From positions 172,407-236,406 of the forward strand of contig CAYNYK010000001.1 in NCBI GenBank assembly GCA_964401335.1: a stretch of DNA of 64,000 bases, read 5' to 3'. The stretch comes from JAAYCU01 sp964401335 (GTDB taxonomy: Bacteria; Planctomycetota; Phycisphaerae; UBA1845; PWPN01). Numbering within the stretch: position 1 is the stretch's first letter; every line of letters begins with the position of its first letter. Both the position numbers and the translations under genes were made by a program. Below the pieces are notes generated by a model. The model made no database searches. It was not told where the DNA came from and saw only the letters and a program-made list of their open reading frames with translations. Below are positions 52,090 through 60,762 of this stretch, piece by piece.

Positions 52090-53466
52090 TTACTTTTTCG
52101 TTTCCTCCGACTGATGGATCACCACCTGGAACTTTTTCTGTAGGGCCTGCTGCAGTTGATCCAGCACGTCCTTTTGTTTGCGTTCGCGCAGATCGCGTTC
52201 GACGCGCCGGCGGCACTCGTCCAAGGGGAGCTGTCGCTCCGCTCGTCGATCCGCCAATCGAAATCGAATGAACTTGCCGCCCTGCGCGGCGAACCATTTG
52301 CTGCTGACCTCGCCCTTTTGCAGGGCAAAAAGATGAGCCATGGCCGCATTGTTCTCGGTCACCATCGGTACGCGGCCCTCACGTGTCAGCCAGTGGTCGA
52401 AAACGTCCGGCGCATCCTCCGAGACCTTCAGGGTCGAATGACTTGCCCGCAAGGTGGCGAAATCGCCGCCGGCCGCCAGGGCCGCGTCCACTTCGTCCCG
52501 CTTTTTCTCATCATCGACGACGATGGCCTCGACTTTGACGGACTCCGGCTCCACATAATCGGCCTTGTGGGCCTCGTAAGCGTTCTGGATGTCGGTATCG
52601 CCGATCTGGATATTCTTGGCGAGATAGTCGTCGAGAAACGCGGAGGTCAGTACGCTTCGTCGGGCCTCGAGGAGCTTTTGCCGGACGTCGGCGTTTTCTT
52701 CCATTTTTCCGGCCAGTGCCTCGCGGTAGAGCAATTCCTGGCTGATGTAAATCTGGAGTAATTGCTTGCGGCCTTCGGGCGTTTTGAACTGGGCCAGTTG
52801 TTGGTCCACCGCCTTGGCGAACTCTTCCGGGGACATGAACGATTTTTGCATACTCATCCGGTCGGTCACCATGCGTCGGGCGAATGCCTGGAGATCCTGC
52901 TCGGTAATTCGCTCACCCCCGATCTCCGCGACCACCGGATATTTTTCCTTATCCGCATCCGGTTCCAGGCTGGTCCGCCGCCGGGCCTGATAGGCTCGAG
53001 CATCTTCCTTGCCCAGGGCGGAAAGCCCTTCGAGTACCAGTTTGTTGATCGAGGCTTTGCGGATGCCCTGTTCGTCGGCGGTTTCGGCGGCAAATAGATA
53101 CGCCAGGGCGGCCTCATGATCGCCGGCCAGGCTGAGGTTCTTGCCGATGCGGAACAGCATGTCCGCCTTGGCCTGACCCTGAGGGGGATTGGCTTCGGCC
53201 ACCTGCTGCCAGGTCTTCGCCGCTTGGCCGTAAACCTGATTGCGTTCCAGCGTTTCGGCCAACGCGGACAGTTCCTCTGCATTCATCAGCCCGCCGGCGC
53301 TCGAATTTGCTATCGGACAGGTACGTCCCACACCGCAAACGCCGCCGGATCGCAGAGCCAATCCCGCGACGACACCGATCAGCAGAGCGGCGATTACCCA
53401 TACCGCCGCCCCGCCGCTTTTCGCGGGCTTAGGGGCGGGCAGATCGAATTTTAGTTCTTGAGCCAT
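52090..53466 (-). CDS. Membrane-anchored parvulin-type peptidyl-prolyl isomerase/chaperone
   Basis: 458 residues from the ATG at 53466 (AGGA upstream). One N-terminal membrane helix (AAVWVIAALLIGVVAGLAL) is followed by a TPR-like stretch (GQAAKTWQQVAEANPP, AKADMLFRIGKNLSLAGDH). A SurA/PpiD-like region follows: IGGERITEQDLQAFARRMV, QLLQIYISQELLYREALA, DTDIQNAYEAHKADYVEPES, then a rotamase-like domain (AAGGDFATLRASHSTLK and ALQKGEVSSKWFAAQGGKF). It probably folds exported proteins. It sits inside the bat operon between the DUF58 gene and the DUF4381-like gene, which suggests help in assembling the periplasmic Bat complex. Confidence 0.85.
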   Translation of the reverse strand: MAQELKFDLPAPKPAKSGGAAVWVIAALLIGVVAGLALRSGGVCGVGRTCPIANSSAGGLMNAEELSALAETLERNQVYGQAAKTWQQVAEANPPQGQAKADMLFRIGKNLSLAGDHEAALAYLFAAETADEQGIRKASINKLVLEGLSALGKEDARAYQARRRTSLEPDADKEKYPVVAEIGGERITEQDLQAFARRMVTDRMSMQKSFMSPEEFAKAVDQQLAQFKTPEGRKQLLQIYISQELLYREALAGKMEENADVRQKLLEARRSVLTSAFLDDYLAKNIQIGDTDIQNAYEAHKADYVEPESVKVEAIVVDDEKKRDEVDAALAAGGDFATLRASHSTLKVSEDAPDVFDHWLTREGRVPMVTENNAAMAHLFALQKGEVSSKWFAAQGGKFIRFRLADRRAERQLPLDECRRRVERDLRERKQKDVLDQLQQALQKKFQVVIHQSEETKK

Positions 53467-53504
53467 AATGAATCCTCAGTCATCAACGTCCGGTCATGTT
53501 CATA

Positions 53505-53665
53505 CCCAAAACAACCAAGAGGGGGAGACAAGGAGAAGGGGGGAAGGGGAGAAAACCGGCCTTGGAATAATACCGGCTTGTGATTGAATATCTCCCTGCC
53601 GTTTTTATCTCCGTGTCTCCCAGTCTCCCACTCTCCCACTCTCCCACTCTCCCACTCATTTGACC
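53505..53665. repeat. Purine/pyrimidine-biased inverted element with G-quadruplex potential
   Basis: A purine-rich arm (GAGGGGGAGACAAGG from about 53518) faces a pyrimidine-rich arm (to 53655) with TCTCCCAC units in tandem. On the minus strand the right arm reads GGGAGAGT repeated about four times, i.e. five G3 runs with 5-nt spacers. It lies between the DUF58 and parvulin genes of the bat operon. Confidence 0.6.
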
Positions 53666-53721
53666 ACGGGCAATCCAACAATTATGCCGCAGATCAGCCA
53701 GCCACCATTACCCGCGGCGGA

Positions 53722-54627
53722 TCAGTGCTTCATTCGTCGCTCTCGGCGGCGGAAGAAGGTCAACAGATCCTTCATGTAAGGCCGGTCGGTGGATACCTCG
53801 ATGGCGTCCATGCCCAGCGAGCGCAACATGCCGGATAGTTCCTGCTGCGTGCCGCGGCCTACCCGGGCAAATTCGTCGCGTATTCGCCGGCGATGGGTGT
53901 CCACCAGAATGCGTTGGCCGGTCTCCGCGTCCTCCAACTCGATCAGCCCGACATCCGGCAGGGCGCTTTCCCGCGGGTCGGAAATATGCACCGGGATCAG
54001 ATCGTGCCGCCCCTTGGTCAAGGCCAGGTCGTGCTCGAATTCCGTATCGATGAAGTCGGAGACCAGAAAGACCACCGCTTTACGCTTCAACACCTTGTTC
54101 AGAAACTCAAGGGCCCCGGCCACATTGGTCCCGCCGTGCGTAGGCCGAAAGTTGATGAGTTCCCGGATGACCCGGAGCACGTGCCGCTGGCCTTTCTTGG
54201 CCGGGATGTACATTTCCACATGATCGGTGAAAATCAGCAGGCCGATCTTGTCGTTATTCTTGATCGCGGAAAAGGCCAGGACCGCGCTGATTTCGGTGGC
54301 CAGGTCGATTTTCAACTGGTGCGTGCTGCCGAACCGGCCGGACAACGAGAGATCCACCAGTAGTACGGCGGTCATCTCCCGCTCCTCGATGTAGCGCTTG
54401 ACGTGGGCGAACCCCGTCCGGGCGGTCACGTTCCAATCGATGGTCCGCACGTCGTCGCCCGGTACGTATTCGCGCACCTCGTCGAACTCCATCCCCCGGC
54501 CCTTGAATACCGACCGGTATTCGCCGAGCACCACGTCGTTGACCAGCCGCTCCGCGCGCACGTGGATCCGCCGCACCTTGCGGAGCAATTCTCGCGTTCG
54601 GTCGTTTTCGCGCTGGTCAGCGGCCAT
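53722..54627 (-). CDS. DUF58 domain protein of the MoxR/Bat system
   Basis: 301 residues. The DUF58 signature is YVPGDDVRTIDWNVTARTG followed by VKRYIEEREMTAVLLVDLSL, and a degenerate VWA-like fold continues (KIGLLIFTDHVEMYIP, RPTHGGTNVAGALEFL, VVFLVSDFID). DUF58 proteins almost always lie next to MoxR ATPases and VWA proteins, as here, and are believed to bridge the ATPase to its client. The start ATG is at 54627. Length is typical. Confidence 0.93.
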   Translation of the reverse strand: MAADQRENDRTRELLRKVRRIHVRAERLVNDVVLGEYRSVFKGRGMEFDEVREYVPGDDVRTIDWNVTARTGFAHVKRYIEEREMTAVLLVDLSLSGRFGSTHQLKIDLATEISAVLAFSAIKNNDKIGLLIFTDHVEMYIPAKKGQRHVLRVIRELINFRPTHGGTNVAGALEFLNKVLKRKAVVFLVSDFIDTEFEHDLALTKGRHDLIPVHISDPRESALPDVGLIELEDAETGQRILVDTHRRRIRDEFARVGRGTQQELSGMLRSLGMDAIEVSTDRPYMKDLLTFFRRRERRMKH

Positions 54628-54654
54628 CAGCGGATCTCAATAAAATAGCCCCGT

Positions 54655-54778
54655 TTAATAAACGAGGGGGAGACAAGAGGAGGGGGTGAGGGGGAGAGAA
54701 CAGTATGGTAACGTTCTGATACTTGTTCCCGATTCTCCCTCTCTCCTCATCGCCCCCTCTCCCCCTCACGATGCCATG
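54655..54778. repeat. Second purine/pyrimidine-biased inverted element
   Basis: GAGGGGGAGACAAGAGGAGG (from 54664) and GTGAGGGGGAGAGA form a purine arm, and the pyrimidine arm ends in CTCTCCCCCTCAC (54758-54770). It resembles the element at 53505-53665 and lies between the MoxR and DUF58 genes, so two copies flank the DUF58 gene. Confidence 0.6.
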
Positions 54779-54795
54779 CGGGCGATACACACTCG

Positions 54796-55788
54796 CTACG
54801 GTACGCGCGTATGGTCGAATACCTTCTTCAACACGTCTTCTGGCCCCATTTCCTCGGCCTCGGCCTCGTAGCTGAGGATCACCCGGTGCCGCAGCACGTC
54901 CAGGCCGATGCTCTTGACATCCTGCGGGGTGACGTAGCCGCGGCCCTGCATGAAAGCGTGGGCCTTGGCCGCCAGAGTGAGGGCGATCGAGGCCCGCGGC
55001 GACGCGCCGTATTCGATGAGGTTAGCCAAATCCTTCAGGCCGTGGGCGGCCGGATCCCGGGTCGCGAAAACCAGTTCGATGATGTAATCGCGAATCTTGT
55101 CGTCCACGTAAATCTCATCGACGACCCCGCGCAGACGCAGAATGTCCTCCGGTTTAAGGATGGCCTGAACCTGGCCGTCCGTTTTGGTGAACGCCATGCG
55201 ATCGACGATCCGCCGCTCCTCCTCCTTGTTGGGATAGTCGATCTTGAGTTTGAGCAGGAAGCGGTCGACCTGGGCTTCCGGTAGGGGGTAGGTTCCTTCC
55301 TGCTCCAGAGGGTTCTGCGTGGCCAGGACGAGGAACGGCTCTTCCAGCGGATAGGTCATATCGCCGATGGACACCTGCCGTTCCTGCATGGCCTCGAGCA
55401 GGGCGGACTGTACCTTGGCCGGGGCCCGGTTGATCTCGTCGGCCAGAATGATGTTGGCGAAGATCGGCCCCTTGCGCACGGTGAACTCGCCCGTCCGCTG
55501 GTTATAAATCTGCGTGCCGATCAGGTCGGCCGGCAGCAGGTCCGGCGTAAACTGCAAACGATGGGCCTTGGCCTGTATCGTCCGCCCCAAGGTGGTTACG
55601 GTCAATGACTTGGCCAGTCCGGGCACGCCTTCGAGCAGTACATGCCCGTTGGCCAGCAGGCCGATGACCAATCGCTCGACCATATACCGCTGGCCCACAA
55701 TGACTTTGCCCACCTCGTCGATCACCGCCCGGACCGGGGCACTCTCCCGGGCCACCAATTCACCGATCTGTTTGACATCCATCGCCAT
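54796..55788 (-). CDS. MoxR-family AAA+ ATPase
   Basis: 330 residues from the ATG at 55788 (GAGGCG seven bases upstream). AAA+ signatures: Walker A GVPGLAKSLTV, Walker B IILADEINRAPAKVQSAL, sensor 1 FLVLATQNPLEQEGTYPLPE and the arginine-finger region AQVDRFLLKL. MoxR ATPases act as chaperones for VWA-domain proteins such as BatA and BatB. It is the first gene of a nine-gene minus-strand cluster ending at 43000, so the upstream 250 bp should hold the operon promoter; none is obvious by eye. Confidence 0.94.
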   Translation of the reverse strand: MAMDVKQIGELVARESAPVRAVIDEVGKVIVGQRYMVERLVIGLLANGHVLLEGVPGLAKSLTVTTLGRTIQAKAHRLQFTPDLLPADLIGTQIYNQRTGEFTVRKGPIFANIILADEINRAPAKVQSALLEAMQERQVSIGDMTYPLEEPFLVLATQNPLEQEGTYPLPEAQVDRFLLKLKIDYPNKEEERRIVDRMAFTKTDGQVQAILKPEDILRLRGVVDEIYVDDKIRDYIIELVFATRDPAAHGLKDLANLIEYGASPRASIALTLAAKAHAFMQGRGYVTPQDVKSIGLDVLRHRVILSYEAEAEEMGPEDVLKKVFDHTRVP

Positions 55789-56553
55789 GGTTTCGCCTCA
55801 TTTTCGCGCATGATTCCTGGAACCCAACGTAGTGCGGCCACTATGCCCTGCCTCCATCCGCGTGTCAAGGATGGGGACGTATAATGTATTATTAATGCAA
55901 CATTTACATTCCCGGAACACCTTAAAACACTTTACTTAACAATAATGACGAATGAACAGCGGGAATCCTGTATCCGTTGAGCCAACTTCACTACCTTTTT
56001 ATCGTGGGTGATGGCTCTACCGTTTTAATCCCGTTTCCTTGACCTACACAATTCTCCCCCCACGCGATTCGGATACGCCACCCCTTCCACAAGAGAGCAA
56101 CCGGTGCTCACAAAGGGCAACCCCGGTGCTTTCTGGGGGGGGAAGAAGCAGGTTTCGTTCTATTTCGCCGCCACGCCGGCGAGGCGATCCGCCTCGAAAG
56201 GCCTACCCGACCGGAGCATGGCACGCATCACCACCAGCGACTTCCGGCCCAAGGTCACTAGCTTGGATTATTCATCAGGTTTTACCACGGAGACCCGCTC
56301 TCCAGGGCGGAGTCTAGCAACGAGCCATAATTCGGCCGATTTCAGCGGGGTAGAGGAAAAAAGTGAAACGGTCTGTCCGCTCTCGGTCGACGCAGGCCTG
56401 CTCGCTAATGGATTATCATTCATTGACGGGGCGGTCACGGTAGCGGTTTGCGTCGGCACCTGGCCGCAGAGCGCGAAAATCAAAATGATCGTAATCATCA
56501 TGGATCGTACCCGAAATTTTCGTGCGCACCACCCCTCTGCCCTACGGTCCCAT
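55789..56553. other. Intergenic region, one weak small ORF
   Basis: 765 bp between the bat operon and the DUF4838 gene. Apart from the small minus-strand frame at 56268-56501, I see no gene, and no clear promoter for the bat operon. Confidence 0.45.
56268..56501 (-). CDS. Candidate small secreted protein (77 residues)
   Basis: The frame begins MMITIILIFALCGQVPTQTA, which resembles a short signal peptide, and ends GERVSVVKPDE. It lies just downstream of the DUF4838 gene on the same strand. The ribosome site is weak, and part of the frame is low-complexity Ser/Thr/Pro, so it may be chance. Confidence 0.3.
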   Translation of the reverse strand: MMITIILIFALCGQVPTQTATVTAPSMNDNPLASRPASTESGQTVSLFSSTPLKSAELWLVARLRPGERVSVVKPDE

Positions 56554-58809
56554 TTATTTGGATGAGGGCGACGTATCCGGCGGTGGGGCGTATTTCTTGC
56601 GGAGATCGCGGTATACTGTTACCAGACGATGGCTGGCGTTCAATCCGTTTCTGGCCTGGCCGATATACGATTCCGTAATGTTCGGTCCCACCTTGGCCAG
56701 ACGTTGGGCCTGGTTTTCGACGTTGGCGAACTCCTCTCGCGCGGCGGCCTCATTGTCTAGCAGCTCGAACATGCGCGTCCTCGTGATATGGTAATAGAAC
56801 ATCATCATCGCCTCGCCATACGCGAAGCGCGCCTGGTCGGCCAGCAGCCGGGTGCGTTCAGTGGCATCCGTGCATTCAGACAGAGCGAGATCAAGCTTCT
56901 GGCGGGCGAGGTGAATGGAATCCACCATTTCGAGAAGAGAAGGGGCCTCATCGATCGGATCGCCGTGCTCCGGCTCGTAACGCAGGTGCTTTTGTGGGAG
57001 GATGGGTTTGCCCGGCTCGGCGTGCGTCACATAGTGAGCCAGCCATTGCGTGATCGCCTTAAGGTTGCAATAGGCATCCTCAAGATGGTTATAAAACGCG
57101 CGGGTCGGCTGGGCTGTCGTCGGATAGTAGCCGCGAAAGTATTCATCCAGCAACGTATTCACGTTGATGTCCGGATCCCACAGGAGGGCGGCAAACAGAC
57201 ACTGGTTCAGCGTCCATGTCCCCCAATCGACGGTCGGTGTGTGCATATAGTGCACCCCTCTGGCCGTCTGGGACTGATACCATTGAACGTCGTGTTGCAT
57301 GGTCCGCGTATATAAAATGGGCAGCGACGAGAAGAGGCTGACATTGTAATATTCGCCGATCCACAAGTCCCCTCGATAGTTTTCCCGAGCAGCCCAGCGG
57401 CGAATCAGATCGGCGAACTGCCGGTTGAATGTTTTACAGTTGGGATCGTCAAGGGTATGGACGTAGCAGCGTCCGCCCGGATAGATGGCTACCGAACAAT
57501 TCACGTAATCAAAATCATCCGGCAGGGGCAGGGAAGGCGGCTTAACTGTATCGTCATACGCCAGGGTATTGATATGCACGCAACGGGTTAGTCGCCCCTC
57601 GGCCCGGGCCTTTTGCATGTGTTTGTTCACTCGGTAGATCAAAGACAACAAGCGGTCGGTGCATCCAATTCCCTTGCATTTCTCGCACTGACACCATTTA
57701 CCCTGACCGCCGTCGACCATCCAGAAGTTGATGATATCGGCGTAACGCCACGCGCCGTCGATCAATCCTTGCGTAAAATTTTTGGCCAGCTCGGTCACGG
57801 CGTCGTCGTTCGTGGTGCAGAAGTTGTTTCGCTTCTCGCCCCAACCGGTGACATCATCGATACGCTGTCCGTCGCGCAGGCCGTACCACTCCGGGTGGGC
57901 CTCGAAATAGGTGAGCTTACCGTCGCCGTTCGTGTCGCCCTTGCTTTCGATGGACGGAGTATAGGGATCGGCGGGTTTGTGTTCATCGCCCTCGATCAAG
58001 GCGCTGTTGTAGGGGTACTCCGCCGACGGGTCGAGGAAATTCGGCTGCACGTCGTGGGCACCAATGGTCAATTGCAGGCCGAGCTTTTTCAGGTATGGAA
58101 TCTCCTTCTCGGCCGCCGTCCACAGGTTCATGCGGTTTCTGGCCATCCACAGAAAGAAATCCTCATTGCCGCGGTCGTGCCAGGCGAAGAAGCCGCGGAT
58201 CAGGAACGCCGGATTCTCGGCCACATCGAGTTGTTCGATGAGTTTGACTTTTTCTTTGGGATAGACCGTACCGACCTCGCCGAGGCCGTAGAATCTCATA
58301 CCGAGGCGGGTGAGATAGTCGTACGTGCCATACAACGTGCCGACGCGACTTTTGCCTTCAATGACGCAGATCGTGCGTTGACCATCCGGGTAGGCGAAAA
58401 TCCGGTACGACTCGTCGGTCGTGAGTTCGCATTTTGCCCCGGCCCGTTCGAGCAGCGCTGCAACCAACCGGTTTGACCGGCGGCTGCCGAGTACAAAAAC
58501 ATCACCGGAATCCGGTAACGTCTCGCCGGCAAGGAGGGCGATTTTGTCGAGGTCTTCGATGTGCAGGCAGGTCGCCAGAAATTTGCGGAGCTCAATGGCG
58601 GCGAAACATTCGGTGCAGGCGTCGTCGTCGGAGAAGTTTCCGTCCCAGAAGTTGACCTTTTCCTCGGCGATGGAGGCTTGTTCGATCGATGCGAAGGGCC
58701 CGGGATTCGCGATGATGGTCACGGGCTTGTTCGCCCAGACCTCGGCCGCGAGGGTCGTCAGAACCAGGCAAACAAGGATCGATGCGAAGTAAGAGGTTTT
58801 GGTTTTCAT
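56554..58809 (-). CDS. Secreted DUF4838 (glycoside-hydrolase-like) protein
   Basis: About 751 residues from the second ATG of an ATGATG pair (58809), 5 nt after GGAG; signal peptide SILVCLVLTTLAAEVWA. The N-terminal domain resembles the alpha-glucuronidase-like helper domain (TECFAAIELRKFLATCLH, VIEGKSRVGTLYGTYDYLTR, GMRFYGLGEVGTVYP). The central part is DUF4838: FFAWHDRGNEDFFLWMARNR, HPEWYGLRDGQ, WMVDGGQGKWCQCEKCKG. Such proteins occur in polysaccharide-use loci of Planctomycetota and Bacteroidota; the catalytic activity is not settled. An EF-hand-like DTNGDGKLTYFE lies near residue 290. The UroD-like gene just upstream on the same strand is probably co-transcribed. Confidence 0.85.
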   Translation of the reverse strand: MKTKTSYFASILVCLVLTTLAAEVWANKPVTIIANPGPFASIEQASIAEEKVNFWDGNFSDDDACTECFAAIELRKFLATCLHIEDLDKIALLAGETLPDSGDVFVLGSRRSNRLVAALLERAGAKCELTTDESYRIFAYPDGQRTICVIEGKSRVGTLYGTYDYLTRLGMRFYGLGEVGTVYPKEKVKLIEQLDVAENPAFLIRGFFAWHDRGNEDFFLWMARNRMNLWTAAEKEIPYLKKLGLQLTIGAHDVQPNFLDPSAEYPYNSALIEGDEHKPADPYTPSIESKGDTNGDGKLTYFEAHPEWYGLRDGQRIDDVTGWGEKRNNFCTTNDDAVTELAKNFTQGLIDGAWRYADIINFWMVDGGQGKWCQCEKCKGIGCTDRLLSLIYRVNKHMQKARAEGRLTRCVHINTLAYDDTVKPPSLPLPDDFDYVNCSVAIYPGGRCYVHTLDDPNCKTFNRQFADLIRRWAARENYRGDLWIGEYYNVSLFSSLPILYTRTMQHDVQWYQSQTARGVHYMHTPTVDWGTWTLNQCLFAALLWDPDINVNTLLDEYFRGYYPTTAQPTRAFYNHLEDAYCNLKAITQWLAHYVTHAEPGKPILPQKHLRYEPEHGDPIDEAPSLLEMVDSIHLARQKLDLALSECTDATERTRLLADQARFAYGEAMMMFYYHITRTRMFELLDNEAAAREEFANVENQAQRLAKVGPNITESYIGQARNGLNASHRLVTVYRDLRKKYAPPPDTSPSSK

Positions 58810-58852
58810 CATTTCTCCAGATCGGATTATTGGAATAGCCCGTAGGTACCCG

Positions 58853-59944
58853 CTACTCGTCCCATGCATACTCGGCGGCGGCCTCGTACATGGCGATGAT
58901 GTTTTCCACCGGCGTGTCATACATGATATCGTTTGACGGGCAGATCACCAATCCGCCGTCGTGGCCGCAACGGCGGATTCGTTCGCGTACTTCCGTACGC
59001 ACCGATTCCGGCGTCCCCCGGGGTAAGGTGGTCCGAATGCTGATGGTGCCCCACATGGTAATCGCCCGGCCCCATCGTTGTTTCACCTCGTCGGGGTCCA
59101 TGCATTCCGGCTGGATGGGATTGATGATATCGAAACCGACGCCGATCAGATCGTCCATCACGGCGGAGATATCGCCATCCGAATGATAAAACATCAGAAT
59201 ATCCGGCTTCACGCGGCGCGCCTTTTGGATCAGGGCCCTCATTCTGGGGATATCGAGTTCGCGAAACAGCGCCGGGTTGAAGAGCAGGCGGTCTGCCATC
59301 GCGATATCGCCGATGACGGTAAGGCAATCCACGCCGGCCTCGGCCCCGCGAACGGCCCGGGCGGTTTCAAATTCGTAGATACGATCGTATAGCTGTTCGA
59401 CAAATTCCCTGTTTACGAGCATGTCGCATAAAAGATTTTCCATACCGCGCATCTGCCAGGCCCGCTTGAAAGGCATGACCACTTCCGCGAGTACGACCCG
59501 ATCCGCGTCTTTCAACCGTTGCACGCTGAGGGCCAGCTCGGGCGCGCCGACGGCAAAGGAGGGCACAGGAAAGGAATACGAGTCTACATCTGGCGTATCG
59601 ACCAGAGGGCCACGCACCCACTCGATCAATTTGCCGTCCTGGCCCACGCGATGAATAACGCCCCAGGCATTTTCAAAAGTTCTGTCGTCATGCCAGATGT
59701 AAGATCCGTCCGCGCCCGGCCAGTCGCCGCCGCGGGGCTTTTCGGCTTTTTGGGCGAAGGCCGGTATATATTCCGGTATCGCCACGCGAGCGAAGTCGAT
59801 TCCCAAGGCCGTTTCCACGTCGGGCGTGTGCAGGTATTCCCGCAGGCTCCGGTACACTTCCGGCCGAGCCCACAAGTCCAGGGGTACGCGGTCCGGCCGC
59901 TCGTGCCGGACGGTTTTGAAGAATCTTTCGCGCGAGCCGCTCAT
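58853..59944 (-). CDS. Uroporphyrinogen decarboxylase family protein (methyltransferase-like)
   Basis: 363 residues. The UroD-type TIM barrel is recognisable from RERFFKTVRHERPDRVPLDL, GMENLLCDMLVNREFVEQL, GVDCLTVIGDIAM, ILMFYHSDGDISAVMDDLI and FDIINPIQPECMDPDEVK. It lacks features of true heme UroD (no invariant N-terminal RQAGR), so it belongs to the large group of MtaA/CmuA-like or uncharacterised family members common in Planctomycetota carbohydrate loci. The neighbouring DUF4838 gene 43 bp downstream suggests a catabolic context. Substrate unknown. Confidence 0.87.
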   Translation of the reverse strand: MSGSRERFFKTVRHERPDRVPLDLWARPEVYRSLREYLHTPDVETALGIDFARVAIPEYIPAFAQKAEKPRGGDWPGADGSYIWHDDRTFENAWGVIHRVGQDGKLIEWVRGPLVDTPDVDSYSFPVPSFAVGAPELALSVQRLKDADRVVLAEVVMPFKRAWQMRGMENLLCDMLVNREFVEQLYDRIYEFETARAVRGAEAGVDCLTVIGDIAMADRLLFNPALFRELDIPRMRALIQKARRVKPDILMFYHSDGDISAVMDDLIGVGFDIINPIQPECMDPDEVKQRWGRAITMWGTISIRTTLPRGTPESVRTEVRERIRRCGHDGGLVICPSNDIMYDTPVENIIAMYEAAAEYAWDE

Positions 59945-60055
59945 GGAGACATGCCTTCGGTTATTCCTACAAGTCGAGACTTCATATTACCGTCTTACCT
60001 CCGTCGCCGTTTCTCCCCATCGAATCCATCCATTAATGCAAGGCGTTTCCCGCCC

Positions 60056-60136
60056 TCATCCCTTGCTCGCCCGCCCAGGCGGGTAAACTGCTTCGGGCTG
60101 GTAAAAACCCTTGCTCGCGCTTCGGGCTGGTAAAGG
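60056..60136. repeat. Dispersed GC-rich repeat (GCTTCGGGCTGG family)
   Basis: CCTTGCTCGCCCGCC, CGGGTAAACTGCTTCGGGCTGG and CCCTTGCTCGCGCTTCGGGC occur in tandem. They match the words at 25190-25345 and 48407-48541. Read on the minus strand they encode SPKREQGF, continuing the frame of the adjacent gene remnant. Confidence 0.75.
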
Positions 60137-60326
60137 ATACGCTGCACAGGCCGGCGGCCTGGCGAAGGCACATAAGGGTTGCCGTGTAGGCGTCGGGGAT
60201 GAGGCCATCTTTGTCCGGCAGCACGTTCAGCAGCAGATTGACGCCGCGTTGGCGGACAAGCAAGGGAACACGCCCGCCCCCGCGACTCCGGCCCCTGTGC
60301 GTAGCAGCAGATCCCTTCGCGAACAT
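60137..60326 (-). pseudogene. Fragment resembling the end of a GH29 alpha-L-fucosidase catalytic domain
   Basis: The minus-strand text GVNLLLNVLPDKDGLIPDAY (about 60250-60191) matches the conserved NLLLNxGPxxDGxIP block near the end of the catalytic domain of GH29 fucosidases. Upstream residues are arginine/glycine-rich nonsense, and downstream the frame runs straight into the dispersed repeat at 60136. It is therefore a short remnant, probably cut down by repeat-associated rearrangement. The family call rests on one motif. Confidence 0.5.
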
Positions 60327-60762
60327 GAATGGTCCATCTGATGAATCCTCTCTAATAACGATCCGTGCAGTTTATTAACGTTTTCTCGGCCGGCGATAAG
60401 TCACATTTCGATGCCACGACTTGTTTTGGGTTGAATCGACGGCGATATCCTCAACATTTGATTCATAAGCGTAGGCCGGTGAGCGGATGGGGTCAACCCG
60501 GTCAAGGATTTGGGTTGGGTGCATCCGACGAAAGCTGGCACAGGGAATTCCGTTTTACTTGGGAATATTCATGATCTGCTCCGCGGTCTTAAAAGCACGG
60601 GCAGACCCCTGTCCCGCTGCGGCGTGACCAGGGCCTGTCCATGCCACCCTGCCCCTGAACTTCGGATGCACCCATTTGGGTCGGAGGGTTTATACTGCTA
60701 TAATGCCAGCTTTTGTTCAACCAGGGCGGTTGGAAACGTTTGTTTTGAAGGGATTGATCGAT

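Larger units (their letters stand above)
59945..60762. other. Intergenic region with repeat cluster and gene remnant
   Basis: 818 bp without an intact gene. It contains a dispersed repeat (60056-60136), a minus-strand hydrolase fragment (60137-60326) and the leader of the glycyl-tRNA synthetase gene. No T-box or glycine riboswitch was recognised. Confidence 0.5.

Noticed and set aside
53620..53660. Possible CRISPR-like short repeats (TCTCCCAC)
   Set aside because: 8-bp units with no spacers; simple low-complexity sequence.
60542..60762. Glycine riboswitch or T-box before glyS
   Set aside because: None of the conserved core sequences of either element could be found by eye.
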